Shown one piece after another: positions 1 through 9,356 of a stretch of DNA of 64,000 nucleotides. The DNA lies in the NCBI RefSeq assembly GCF_027213945.1, contig NZ_JAPWGW010000003.1:480303-544302 (forward strand). Reading direction: 5' to 3'. A program made the position numbers and the translations under genes. The DNA is from Henriciella marina (GTDB lineage Bacteria > Pseudomonadota > Alphaproteobacteria > Caulobacterales > Hyphomonadaceae). The notes beneath the pieces were generated by a model, which was not told where the DNA came from, ran no database searches, and saw only the letters and a program-made list of their open reading frames with translations. How positions within the stretch are numbered: position 1 is the stretch's first letter; every line of letters begins with the position of its first letter.

Positions 1-288
1 CTCGCCATCCGGCCCACCGGAACACTGCAGCTTGAAATCATAGCCGTCAGCCGTTGTTTCGCTATCGGTGACGCGGCAGCGAGAATTGATGTCATTGAAA
101 AGCTGGTCGAAAGAACTTTGCGACATGTCTGAGCCGACGCAATACTGGCCGCGGTCGCCTGCCGGGATCGGACCAATCATGTAACGTGCCTGGTAAGACC
201 AGAGACCTTCGGCCACATTAGACTGCGCGAAGGCGGACCCCGAAAAGGTGAGAGCGGAAAGGCCGAGGGCAAAGATACGGGCGGTCAT
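1..288 (-). CDS. DUF3617-like secreted protein, C-terminal part missing
   Basis: Only the first 96 codons lie in the window; the gene continues past base 1. The protein begins MTARIFALGLSALTFSGSAFA, a clear Sec signal peptide with a likely cut after AFA, so the product is exported. The mature part starts GLWSYQARYMIGPIPAG and contains two cysteines (QYCVGSD and SRCRVTD) about 25 residues apart, then LQCSGGP. This spacing resembles the DUF3617 family of small periplasmic proteins of unknown role. It is divergent from the metallo-beta-lactamase gene, with about 210 bp between the two starts. Start and signal peptide are secure; the family call is moderate. Confidence 0.6.
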   Translation of the reverse strand, partial: MTARIFALGLSALTFSGSAFAQSNVAEGLWSYQARYMIGPIPAGDRGQYCVGSDMSQSSFDQLFNDINSRCRVTDSETTADGYDFKLQCSGGPDGE

Positions 289-496
289 AGAGGCCTTTCG
301 AAAAGCGCAGATTTCGGCAGTCTTAAATGTGCACCAGCGCGCCGAACGGCAAGATAAAGAGATTTAATCTGATGTTCAGTCGCCATTCAGCCCAGGCTTG
401 AAGGTAGAGGCAGCCCATTTCTGGCACGCCTTGGAGCCTTGAGGTCTTTCACGCGTAGTTGGGGCACACTCTTTTAGCATCGATCGGAGGCAAAGA

Positions 497-1846
497 ATGT
501 TCCTGCACAAGATCAAGTCGAATGGCCTTGCTCACCTCTCCTACATGATTGGATCGAATGGGAAGGCCGCTATCATAGATCCGCGCCGTGACATCAGCGC
601 CTACATGGATCTTGCGCGCAAGGAAGACGTCCGCATTACGCATGTCTTCGAGACCCACCGGAACGAGGATTTCATCTCTGGCGCACCTGCCGTTCGTGCT
701 GCGACAGGGGCTCGTATCCTGCACGGCCCCAACCGCGATACGCCGATCCAGTACGCAGAAACCACGCGCGAGGGCGACCATTTCGAAATCGGCTCCATGC
801 GGATCGAAGTACTGGAAACGCCGGGCCACACTTATGACAGTGTTTCCTATGTCCTCTATGACACGGCATTCGACAATCGCGCTGTTGGCGTCTTTACCGG
901 CGATGCCTTGTTCATCGGGGATGTCGGACGCACCGACTTCTATCCCGACCAAAAGCGTGAGGTATCCGGACTGTTGTTCGACAGCCTGCAAAAGCTGAAG
1001 ACGCTTGGCGACCAGACGATTGTCTACCCTGCACACGGGGCTGGGTCTGTATGCGGTGCCGGCATGGCGGACCGTGAGTTTTCCACGATCGGGCATGAAC
1101 GTTTGAATAATGACCGGTTTGCCATGACGGACCGTGAGGCCTTCATCGACGCAAAGGTCGCCGAGAACCACTATCAGCCCCCTTATTTCGAGATGATGGA
1201 ACGGCTCAACACCGAGGGCGGCGCACCCACCGACCGTTATCTTACGCCGCCACCGATCAGCCCGGACAGCGAGCTTCTCAAGGGTGAAGCGCAAATCGTC
1301 GACATTCGCAGCGAGACAGATTTCGCTGCAGCCCACGTCCCCGGAAGCTACTGTATCCCTGCCGGCATGCTCGCTTCCTTTTCTGGCTGGTTCCTCGACT
1401 ATGACCGCGACATCGTGCTGGTCAGCGACAGCGCTGCGCAGGCACAGGAAGCAGCGACGACCCTCGCCCGCCTCGGCTATGACCGCGTTGTTGGCCATCA
1501 TGCCGGGACGGTTCCGATGGCGACCTCAAACCAGCCGCTTGAGAGCATCGACCTGATTGACACTGATGAGGTGAAAGCGCGGCTCTCCGACAGGCCAACT
1601 GGCTGGACGCTGCTTGATGTGCGCAGCATCGACGAATTCAAAGGCGGCCATATCGAAGGCGCAGAACACGCCTATGCCGGCCGGATACCTGTCGACCTGC
1701 CAAACCTTGACCGTTCGGGCCCAATCACAGTGATGTGCGGCAGCGGCATGCGCGCCAGCATCGCCGCCTCCGTGCTCAGGCGGGAAGGCTTTGAGAATGT
1801 GGATGTCTATTACGGCTCTTGGAAAGCCTGGAACAGCCAGGGCTGA
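497..1846 (+). CDS. MBL-fold hydrolase fused to two rhodanese domains (persulfide dioxygenase-like)
   Basis: 449 residues with an N-terminal metallo-beta-lactamase fold (about 1-230) and two rhodanese domains (about 250-345 and 355-449). MBL signatures are ETHRNEDF, GHTYDS, TGDALFIGDVGRTD and PAHGAGSVCG. The layout matches ETHE1/CstB-like enzymes that oxidise glutathione or low-molecular-weight persulfides. Two oddities are visible. The metal motif reads THRNED rather than HxHxDH, so the second histidine is Asn. The first rhodanese domain has Ser where the active-site Cys is expected (LVSDSAAQ), while the second keeps a Cys loop (MCGSGMRAS). CGGAGG lies 6 bases before the ATG. The substrate is inferred from the fusion. 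Confidence 0.85.
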   Translation: MFLHKIKSNGLAHLSYMIGSNGKAAIIDPRRDISAYMDLARKEDVRITHVFETHRNEDFISGAPAVRAATGARILHGPNRDTPIQYAETTREGDHFEIGSMRIEVLETPGHTYDSVSYVLYDTAFDNRAVGVFTGDALFIGDVGRTDFYPDQKREVSGLLFDSLQKLKTLGDQTIVYPAHGAGSVCGAGMADREFSTIGHERLNNDRFAMTDREAFIDAKVAENHYQPPYFEMMERLNTEGGAPTDRYLTPPPISPDSELLKGEAQIVDIRSETDFAAAHVPGSYCIPAGMLASFSGWFLDYDRDIVLVSDSAAQAQEAATTLARLGYDRVVGHHAGTVPMATSNQPLESIDLIDTDEVKARLSDRPTGWTLLDVRSIDEFKGGHIEGAEHAYAGRIPVDLPNLDRSGPITVMCGSGMRASIAASVLRREGFENVDVYYGSWKAWNSQG

Positions 1847-1854
1847 GCGCTAAA

Positions 1855-1882
1855 GGGCGGACGCCGTTTCCGGCGTCCGCCT
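1855..1882. terminator. Hairpin between convergent genes
   Basis: An 11-bp perfect stem (1856-1866 with 1871-1881) and TTTC loop sit between the stop codons of the MBL/rhodanese gene and ilvC. On the minus strand the stem is followed by CTTTA, so it probably ends the ilv transcript. There is no T-run on the plus side. Confidence 0.6.
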
Positions 1883-1889
1883 GATCAGT

Positions 1890-2915
<1,026 letters not shown>

Positions 2916-2955
2916 TTACTCCTTGGTGTCTCTGGGATACTTTTGAAATTGATAC

Positions 2956-3507
2956 CTAGCCGGCATCCTTACCGCGGCGGATTGAAAGCACGCCTGTGCG
3001 GCTGACTTCGACAAGGCCGAGGGGCTCCATCAGCTCACAAAACTGGTCGATCTTTTCGGACGCACCGGTGATCTCGAAGATGAAGCTCTCATTCGTCGTA
3101 TCGATGACGCGGGCACGGAAGATTTCAGCGATGCGCAGCGCCTCGACGCGCGGGTCGCCCTCACCGGCCACTTTCACGAGCGCCAGCTCGCGCTCAATGC
3201 CGCGCTTTGACTTGGTGATGTCGATGACGGCCGCCACCGGCACGAGCCGCAGAAGCTGCGCCTCGATCTGTTCCAGCATGTGCGCTGTGCCGGTCGTCAC
3301 GATGGTGATGCGGGAGCGGTGTTTGCCGCGGTCCACTTCGGCGACGGTCAGGCTTTCAATGTTATAGCCGCGCGCAGAGAACAGCCCGACGACACGGCCA
3401 AGAACGCCCGGTTCGTTGTCGACGAGGACGGCGAGCGTGCGGCGCTCTTCGACCTCTTCGGCATGGTCCATGTCATAGGCGCTGGCGGGGATTGGTTCGC
3501 GGGTCAT
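2956..3507 (-). CDS. ilvN: Acetolactate synthase small (regulatory) subunit
   Basis: 183 residues. The N-terminal ACT domain (LAVLVDNEPGVLGRVVGLFSARGYNIESL) binds the feedback inhibitor valine, followed by the small-subunit C-terminal domain ending LGLVEVSRTGVLSIRRG. It lies 6 bp downstream of the large subunit gene, consistent with coupled translation of the two subunits. Family IlvH/IlvN is unambiguous; IlvN is chosen because of the single operon. Confidence 0.95.
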   Translation of the reverse strand: MTREPIPASAYDMDHAEEVEERRTLAVLVDNEPGVLGRVVGLFSARGYNIESLTVAEVDRGKHRSRITIVTTGTAHMLEQIEAQLLRLVPVAAVIDITKSKRGIERELALVKVAGEGDPRVEALRIAEIFRARVIDTTNESFIFEITGASEKIDQFCELMEPLGLVEVSRTGVLSIRRGKDAG

Positions 3508-3513
3508 GTCAGC

Positions 3514-5301
3514 TCACACCATCTTCCGGCCGGCTTCGTCAATCTCATCGCCAGCGATCTTGCCGAGGATCATCTGGTTGTGCGGTGCGCCTGACGGGAT
3601 CATCGGCAGGCAGTTTTCCGCCTTCTCGACCCTGCAGTCAAAGATCACCGGTCCGTCATGGTCGATCATTTCCATGATCTTCGCGTCGAGCTCTGCCGGG
3701 TCATCGCACCGGATGCCGTGGGCACCATAGGCCTCCGCCAGCATCACAAAGTCCGGCAGGCTTTCAGAATATGAGTGCGAATAGCGCTCCCCATGCAGCA
3801 GCTCCTGCCACTGGCGCACCATGCCCATCCACTCATTGTTGAGGATGAAGACCTTGATCGGCAGCTTGTGCTGAACAGCGGTCGAAATTTCCTGCATCAC
3901 CATCTGGACAGAGGCTTCGCCGGCAATGTCGATGACGAGGCTGTCGCGGTGCGCCGCCTGGATGCCAACGGCCGCTGGCAGGCCATAGCCCATCGTGCCG
4001 AGGCCGCCCGACGTCATCCAGCGATTCGGCTCCTCGAAATGATAGTGCTGGGCGGCCCACATCTGGTGCTGGCCAACTTCGGTCGAGATATAGGTGTCGC
4101 GGTCCTTGGTGAGCTCATAGAGACGCTCAACCGCATATTGCGGGCGGATCGCGCCGTCGTTTTCCGGATAGGCAAAACAGTCCACCGCGCGCCATTTTTC
4201 GATCTGCTCTTTCCAGTCGGAGAGGTCAGGCTTTGGCAGGCGGCGCGCCTTCCAGCCCTCAAGCAGCGCCTTCAGCGCCGCCTTGCTGTCTGCGATGATC
4301 GGCACGTCCACGCGGATGATCTTGTTGATCGAGGACGGGTCGATATCGATATGGATCTTCCGCGAGCCCGGCGAGAAGGCCGAGATCTTGCCCGTCACGC
4401 GGTCATCGAAGCGCGCGCCGACGCAGATCATAAGGTCGCAATCATGCATGGCATTGTTGGCCTCATAGGCGCCGTGCATGCCGACCATGCTCAGCCAGTC
4501 CTCATGGCTGGCCGGGAAAGCGCCGAGCCCCATCAGCGTGGAGGTGACCGGAAAGCCGGTTGCCGCCTGAAGCTCTCGCAGAAGCTTCGACGCCTCGGCG
4601 CCGGAATTTATGACGCCGCCGCCGGTATAGAAGACAGGCCGCCGCGCGGTCGCCATCATGTCGAGCGCGTCGCGAATGGCGTGTTCGGACGGTTCGGTCT
4701 TCGGTTGGTAGGTCGGTTTGTAGACGCCTGCCTTGCCGACATAGGTGCCGGTCGCAAACTGTACGTCCTTCGGAATGTCGATCACGACAGGGCCGGGACG
4801 CCCGGATGTCGCGATGAGGAAAGCTTCGTGCAGGGTGCGGGCAAGGTCATCCACGTCCGTGACGAGGTAATTGTGCTTGGCGCAGCAGCGCGTAATGCCA
4901 ACCGTATCGCATTCCTGGAAGGCATCCGTGCCGATGAGGTGGGTCGGCACCTGGCCCGTGATGACCACCATCGGGATGGAGTCCATCATCGCGTCGGTGA
5001 TGGGCGTGACCATATTCGTGGCGCCCGGGCCGGAAGTTGCCAGGGCAACACCGCACTTGCCGGTCGAGCGGGCATAGCCTTCGGCGGCATGGCCCGCGCC
5101 CTGCTCATGGCGCACGAGGATGTGCTGGATGGACGGTTCGGAATAAAGCGCATCATAGATCGGCAGGACCGCGCCGCCCGGATAGCCGAACATGGTGTCG
5201 ACGCCCTGCTCCCTGAGCGCGGTGATCACCATTTCGGCGCCCGTCATACGCGCCCCTTCAAGGGAAGACTGGGTCTGGTCGCTGAGTGTGTGCGTGTCCA
5301 T
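3514..5301 (-). CDS. ilvB: Acetolactate synthase large (catalytic) subunit
   Basis: 595 residues. A thiamine-diphosphate enzyme that condenses pyruvate with pyruvate or 2-oxobutyrate, the first common step of branched-chain amino acid synthesis. Visible signatures are the N-terminal FGYPGGAVLPIYDAL with the RHEQGAGHAAEGYAR glutamate region, the central domain around GARFDDRVTG, and the C-terminal ThDP/Mg site around GEASVQMVMQEI plus NNEWMGMVRQWQEL. GEASVQM is the usual GDASFQM with two substitutions. The ATG has AGGAACAGGTAA upstream. It is first in the ilvBNC operon and preceded by an attenuator-like leader. Confidence 0.97.
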   Translation of the reverse strand: MDTHTLSDQTQSSLEGARMTGAEMVITALREQGVDTMFGYPGGAVLPIYDALYSEPSIQHILVRHEQGAGHAAEGYARSTGKCGVALATSGPGATNMVTPITDAMMDSIPMVVITGQVPTHLIGTDAFQECDTVGITRCCAKHNYLVTDVDDLARTLHEAFLIATSGRPGPVVIDIPKDVQFATGTYVGKAGVYKPTYQPKTEPSEHAIRDALDMMATARRPVFYTGGGVINSGAEASKLLRELQAATGFPVTSTLMGLGAFPASHEDWLSMVGMHGAYEANNAMHDCDLMICVGARFDDRVTGKISAFSPGSRKIHIDIDPSSINKIIRVDVPIIADSKAALKALLEGWKARRLPKPDLSDWKEQIEKWRAVDCFAYPENDGAIRPQYAVERLYELTKDRDTYISTEVGQHQMWAAQHYHFEEPNRWMTSGGLGTMGYGLPAAVGIQAAHRDSLVIDIAGEASVQMVMQEISTAVQHKLPIKVFILNNEWMGMVRQWQELLHGERYSHSYSESLPDFVMLAEAYGAHGIRCDDPAELDAKIMEMIDHDGPVIFDCRVEKAENCLPMIPSGAPHNQMILGKIAGDEIDEAGRKMV

Positions 5302-5367
5302 TTACCTGTTCCTGTCTGCCTGTCCTGCGTTCTCTCTGGTCGATCTTACCTGCTCTGCCCGGGGCGC

Positions 5368-5394
5368 AAAAGAAAAGGGCCTCCTTGGAGACCC
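5368..5394 (-). terminator. Intrinsic terminator (attenuator) of the ilv leader
   Basis: Read on the minus strand, GGGTCTC-CAAG-GAGGCCC forms a 7-bp stem with one G-U pair, followed by CCTTTTCTTTT. It lies between a leader peptide (stop at 5432-5434) and the ilvB start. Premature termination here is the expected output of ribosome-mediated attenuation. An 8-bp hairpin, CCGGCATC-ATCA-GATGTCGG, lies between the leader stop and the terminator and is a candidate pause or competing stem. Confidence 0.75.
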
Positions 5395-5431
5395 TTCCAT
5401 GCGCACCCGCGCCGACATCTGATGATGCCGG

Positions 5432-5470
5432 TCACGGGCTGATAAGTACGACGACGTCCTGATTGCGCAA
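5432..5470 (-). CDS. ilvBNC leader peptide (branched-chain attenuation)
   Basis: A 12-codon open frame with a TTG start reads (M)RNQDVVVLISP and then TGA. Five consecutive codons are Val-Val-Val-Leu-Ile, the three end products of the pathway. AAGGAAAC lies a few bases before the TTG. The frame is followed by a short hairpin and then a rho-independent terminator before ilvB. The arrangement is that of ilv/leu leader peptides in other proteobacteria: stalling at starved Val/Leu/Ile codons would favour read-through. The peptide is too short for normal gene calling. The TTG start is inferred. Confidence 0.75.
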   Translation of the reverse strand: MRNQDVVVLISP

Positions 5471-5514
5471 AACTGTTTCCTTAAATTGGTAATGCCGCAA
5501 TAACGTGCCTCAGC

Positions 5515-6444
5515 CTAGCGGTCAACCTCTCTGTAGAGGGCAGAAATCACCCTAATGCGCGTCGCGATTTCCGTAGAGGGAATGCGCGGCCAGAACGGGA
5601 ACTGCCGGCCGATCCAGGTGAACTGGCGCTTCGCATAGCGGCGTGTATCGCGCTTCGCGTTTTCTGCGGCTGTCGCCGCATTGATCTCACCGCGAATAAA
5701 CGCTGTCAGCCATGGCATCCCGTGCGCCTTCATGGCAGGCAGCTCCGGGTCGAGGCCGAGGCGGTCCAGCTCCCGCGCCTCTTCCATCGCACCTTCCATG
5801 AGCATGCCTTCGAACCGGCGGTCGATCCGCGCATAGAGTTTCGACCGCGGCGGCGTCAGCGCCACGCCCAGCCATTCGTCCGGGTTCAGGACAGCATTTG
5901 TCTTGTTATTCTGAAAACTGGTAAGCGAACGTCCCGTCGCGAGCCATACCTCATAGGCGCGCGTCAGGCGCTGGCGGTCATTGTCATCGATCCGGGCGGC
6001 CGCATCCGGGTCGACGACCTGCAAGCGGATCTTGAGGCCGCGCAGACCATCGGCTTTTGCGATCTCGAGCACCTCATGGCGCACGTCTTCAGGCACTGGA
6101 GGAATGTCGGAGAGCCCCTCTATGAGCGACATAAGGTAAAGCCCCGTGCCCCCCACCACCACAGCCGTCTTTTCGCGCTTTTGAATATCCTCAATAATGG
6201 TGCGCGCCTGCTCCAGCCACTCGCCGGTCGAAAAACGGGTTGCCACTGGCACGTGGCCGAACAGATGATGTGGAACACCATCCATTTCTTCTTCTGACGG
6301 ACGCGCCGAAATTACATTCAGACGATCATAGACCTGCATCGAATCGGCATTCACGATCTCGCCATCAAACTTGCGGGCAACGGCGATCGAGAGCGCCGTT
6401 TTTCCACTTGCAGTCGGTCCATGGATCAAGATAGCGGGTTTCAT
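5515..6444 (-). CDS. miaA: tRNA dimethylallyltransferase
   Basis: 309 residues from the chosen ATG (MKPAILIHGPTASGKTALS). It transfers a dimethylallyl group to A37 of tRNAs reading UNN codons. The P-loop GPTASGKT is at residues 9-16, with NADSMQVYDRLNV and the GGTGLYLMSL segment following. RRYAKRQFTWIGRQFPF near the C-terminus is the family's tRNA-binding tail. An upstream in-frame ATG at 6523 would overlap the divergent serB start and adds 27 residues with no family similarity, so it was not used. The start is 51 bp from serB. Confidence 0.95.
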   Translation of the reverse strand: MKPAILIHGPTASGKTALSIAVARKFDGEIVNADSMQVYDRLNVISARPSEEEMDGVPHHLFGHVPVATRFSTGEWLEQARTIIEDIQKREKTAVVVGGTGLYLMSLIEGLSDIPPVPEDVRHEVLEIAKADGLRGLKIRLQVVDPDAAARIDDNDRQRLTRAYEVWLATGRSLTSFQNNKTNAVLNPDEWLGVALTPPRSKLYARIDRRFEGMLMEGAMEEARELDRLGLDPELPAMKAHGMPWLTAFIRGEINAATAAENAKRDTRRYAKRQFTWIGRQFPFWPRIPSTEIATRIRVISALYREVDR

Positions 6445-6495
6445 ACGTTTAGACGTAAGGACTTTGGACGTGAACGTTAAGTAAGGACCGCGCCT

Positions 6496-7425
6496 ATGGA
6501 CAGAAAAACCACGGATTTTAGTCATGTCGCGGTTGTCGTCGCCCGCGGTGACAAGAGCTTGCAGCAGATTGGAGACAGGCTGGAAAAGTCGCTGGCGGTG
6601 GTTACGCGGGGCGAAAATGCACCCATCCGTCTACTGAGCGGTGAGCGTGAGTTCACGGCAGTCGAGCAGGCAGGAAATTTCGCCGATCCACAGGCAGCCC
6701 GCAACGCCCTCGAAGAAGCTTTTGGAAGCGACGCCGATATCTGCGTATCCACGACCTCTGACCGCCGTAAGAAACTCCTGATCTGCGACATGGATTCCAC
6801 CATCATCCAGCAGGAGTGCCTTGATGAGCTTGCGGACTTTGCAGGTTTAAAGGCAGAAATTTCAGCAATTACAGAGCGGGCCATGCGCGGTGAGCTGGAA
6901 TTTGAGCCGGCCCTGCGGGAACGCGTCGGCAAGCTTGCCGGGCTAGACCTCTCGCGCCTGGACCAATGCTATCGTGAGCGCATCACTTTGATGCCTGGCG
7001 CCAAAACGCTGGTCGCGACGATGAAAGCCAGAGGCGCGCATGCCATGCTGGTTTCTGGTGGCTTCACCTTTTTCACGTCGCGGATCGGGGAGGCGGCAGG
7101 CTTCGATACCCATCGGGGCAATACGCTGCTTGATGATGGCAACGCCCTGACAGGCAAGGTCGCCGAACCCATTCTCGGGCGAGAGGCAAAACTCGCCGCG
7201 CTCGAAGAACAGGTGGCGGCGTTGGGATTGTCGAACGCGGATGCCCTCGCAATGGGCGATGGGGCCAATGACCTTGCCATGATCGAAGCCGCCGGCCTTG
7301 GCATTGCCTATCGGGCCAAACCCGTCGTCGCGGCCGCCTCCGATTGTGCGATCAACGTTACCGACCTTACCGCCGCGCTTTACTTCCAGGGCTATACCGA
7401 CACCGAAATCGTCTGGAAGCACTAG
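6496..7425 (+). CDS. serB: Phosphoserine phosphatase
   Basis: 309 residues. HAD-superfamily enzyme that dephosphorylates phosphoserine, the last step of serine synthesis. HAD motif I is CDMDSTIIQQECLDELA (nucleophile and acid Asp). Motif II is MLVSGGFTFF and motif IV is MGDGANDLAMI. The N-terminal 85 residues form the variable SerB regulatory extension. AAGGA lies 8 bases before the ATG. It is divergent from miaA and convergent with pheA, 15 bp apart. Confidence 0.95.
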   Translation: MDRKTTDFSHVAVVVARGDKSLQQIGDRLEKSLAVVTRGENAPIRLLSGEREFTAVEQAGNFADPQAARNALEEAFGSDADICVSTTSDRRKKLLICDMDSTIIQQECLDELADFAGLKAEISAITERAMRGELEFEPALRERVGKLAGLDLSRLDQCYRERITLMPGAKTLVATMKARGAHAMLVSGGFTFFTSRIGEAAGFDTHRGNTLLDDGNALTGKVAEPILGREAKLAALEEQVAALGLSNADALAMGDGANDLAMIEAAGLGIAYRAKPVVAAASDCAINVTDLTAALYFQGYTDTEIVWKH

Positions 7426-7440
7426 GTCCGGGCTACGGCG

Positions 7441-8292
7441 CTAGCGATTTGCGTAACGCGCTGCGCTGGCCGGAAAGACGCCCATGATCTTCAGCGATGT
7501 GGAGAAGAAGCCAAGCTCTTCCAGCGCGAGTTGCACGCGGCGCTCATCCGGATGGCCTTCAATCTCGGCATAGAACTGCGTTGCCGTAAATGAGCCATCA
7601 ATCTGGTAGCTTTCCAGCTTGGTCATGTTCACGCCATTGGTCGCGAAGCCGCCCATCGCCTTGTAGAGCGCGGCTGGAATGTTGCGGACCTGAAACAGGA
7701 AAGACGTTACCGCATCATCGCCGACATCTTCATGCTCAAGCGGGTCTGGCGCCATAATGACGAAACGGGTCGTATTGTGTTCGGCATCCTCAATGTCCCG
7801 GGCCAGGATATTGAGGCCATAGACCTCAGCTGCGAGTTCGGGCGCGATCGCCGCGGTCGTCTGCTCGCCCAGTTCCTTCACGATCCGCGCTGCGCCGGCC
7901 GTATCAGCGGCCACAATCGGCTCGATCCCATGCTCGCGCATGAAAGCGCGGCACTGGCCGAGCGCCATGATGTGGGAATGGGCCTGGCTGACCTGTGACA
8001 GCTCGACACCCGGCAGCGCCATGAGTTGAAAGCGGATCGGCATGAAATGCTCGCCGATTATGTTGAGCGTCGTTGCCGGCAGCAGGTGGTGAATGTCGCC
8101 GACACGCCCGGCAATCGTATTTTCGACAGGTATCATGGCAAGGTCAGCGTCGCCGCGCTCGACCAGGGACAGCACGTCTTCAAACGTCTTGCAGGCGACC
8201 GGTTCCATGTCGGGATAGGTCTCATTGCAAGCGATATGGGAGTTTGCGCCCGGTTCGCCCTGATATGCTATTCGCCCTTGCCGCATGTCCAT
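7441..8292 (-). CDS. pheA: Prephenate dehydratase
   Basis: 283 residues from the chosen start MDMRQGRIAYQGEPGANS. It converts prephenate to phenylpyruvate for phenylalanine synthesis. The catalytic domain (about 5-180) has the conserved TTRFVIMAP segment. A C-terminal ACT domain follows, with NMTKLESYQIDG in place of the classical ESRP phenylalanine-binding motif. There is no chorismate mutase domain. GAGGAACAG lies just before this ATG, so the longer in-frame start at 8376 was rejected. About 240 bp separate it from the divergent cytochrome gene. Confidence 0.93.
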   Translation of the reverse strand: MDMRQGRIAYQGEPGANSHIACNETYPDMEPVACKTFEDVLSLVERGDADLAMIPVENTIAGRVGDIHHLLPATTLNIIGEHFMPIRFQLMALPGVELSQVSQAHSHIMALGQCRAFMREHGIEPIVAADTAGAARIVKELGEQTTAAIAPELAAEVYGLNILARDIEDAEHNTTRFVIMAPDPLEHEDVGDDAVTSFLFQVRNIPAALYKAMGGFATNGVNMTKLESYQIDGSFTATQFYAEIEGHPDERRVQLALEELGFFSTSLKIMGVFPASAARYANR

Positions 8293-8530
8293 TACCTGTT
8301 CCTCGTCCAGATTCCCAACTCTTGTTTCAAAGAGCGGCCTGCCATGCGGGAGGCGCAGGCGATTTGCAAGCCCCACACCCTGTTGCGGCCAGACAGGTCA
8401 GGACCAAGCCTGCGCCCATTCGCCGCTGTAAATGCCCACGCATCCCGCAACACATCCGCTTATATTGCCACCGACTCGATAGCGTGCCAGAAGGCGCGCA
8501 AAGACTGATAAAGATACAAGGATGATCCCG

Positions 8531-9346
8531 ATGGGCGATCTCTTCTGGAACAAGGTATTCGGTGCGATCCTAGCTGTTGTGCTGGTCGTTATGGGCCTGC
8601 AGACGCTGTCAGGCATGGTCTTCTCATCCGGCGGCGACGGCCACCATGGTGAGGAGGCTCACAGCCTCAATGAATGGGCGCAGGGCCGTTTCTCATATTA
8701 CACCGAAATCGCAGAGACCGGCGGCGCGGGCGCCGTTGAAGAAGAAGTATACGATTTGGGCGCTCTTCTTGCTGCTGCTGACCCAACATCGGGCGAGCGC
8801 GCCTTCAAAGCGAAATGCTCGACCTGTCACACCATCGAGCAAGGCGGCAGCAACGGTACCGGCCCTAACCTCTATGCTATCGTCGGCGACAGCCACGCTC
8901 ACGATCCAAGCTTTGGCTACTCTTCAGCCATGCAGGCCACGTCGAGCGAGAGCTGGACCTATGAAAGCATGGATCAGTGGCTCGAGAATCCGTCCTCCTA
9001 TATTCGCGGCACCTCCATGGCCTTCGCTGGCCTTCGCCGCGACGATGAGCGTGCGGACGTGATTGCGTATCTCGCACAGTACACCCCGGAGGCACCGGCC
9101 TTCCCAGAGCCGCTTCCTGAAGAGGAAGAAGGCGCAGAGGGTGATGCCCCGGCAGAAGGCGACGGAGCTGACGGTGAAGCTGTTGACGCAACTCTTGATG
9201 CTGAGACCGTTGAAGACGCACCGACACTGGCGACCGGCGAGATAGAGACCCAGGACGTTGTAGACGACCAGGACTCAGAAGCTGAAGGCAATGTCAGCGA
9301 AGTCGAAATGACGCCGGAAGCAGAAGACGGCGAAACCGAAGAGTAG
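8531..9346 (+). CDS. Membrane-anchored class I cytochrome c with acidic tail
   Basis: 271 residues. An uncleaved N-terminal helix (about 8-31, VFGAILAVVLVVMGLQTL) anchors the protein. A single haem c site, CSTCH, follows at about 97, with GPNLYAIVG and a distal-ligand region GTSMAFAGL. This is the CycM/cytochrome c552 type that carries electrons to a terminal oxidase. The last ~75 residues are almost entirely Glu/Asp/Ala/Gly, an unusual acidic tail. The ATG at 8531 is preferred over 8522 because AAGGA lies 8 bases before it. Electron partners are inferred. Confidence 0.88.
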   Translation: MGDLFWNKVFGAILAVVLVVMGLQTLSGMVFSSGGDGHHGEEAHSLNEWAQGRFSYYTEIAETGGAGAVEEEVYDLGALLAAADPTSGERAFKAKCSTCHTIEQGGSNGTGPNLYAIVGDSHAHDPSFGYSSAMQATSSESWTYESMDQWLENPSSYIRGTSMAFAGLRRDDERADVIAYLAQYTPEAPAFPEPLPEEEEGAEGDAPAEGDGADGEAVDATLDAETVEDAPTLATGEIETQDVVDDQDSEAEGNVSEVEMTPEAEDGETEE

Positions 9347-9356
9347 GCTTTGTGCT

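Noticed and set aside
449..1501. 350-codon open frame opposite the MBL/rhodanese gene
   Set aside because: Shadow frame; no signal, ribosome site or recognisable domain.
3775..5442. 555-codon open frame on the plus strand opposite ilvB
   Set aside because: It is the antisense shadow of a highly biased G+C-rich gene; it has no family similarity, while ilvB is unmistakable.
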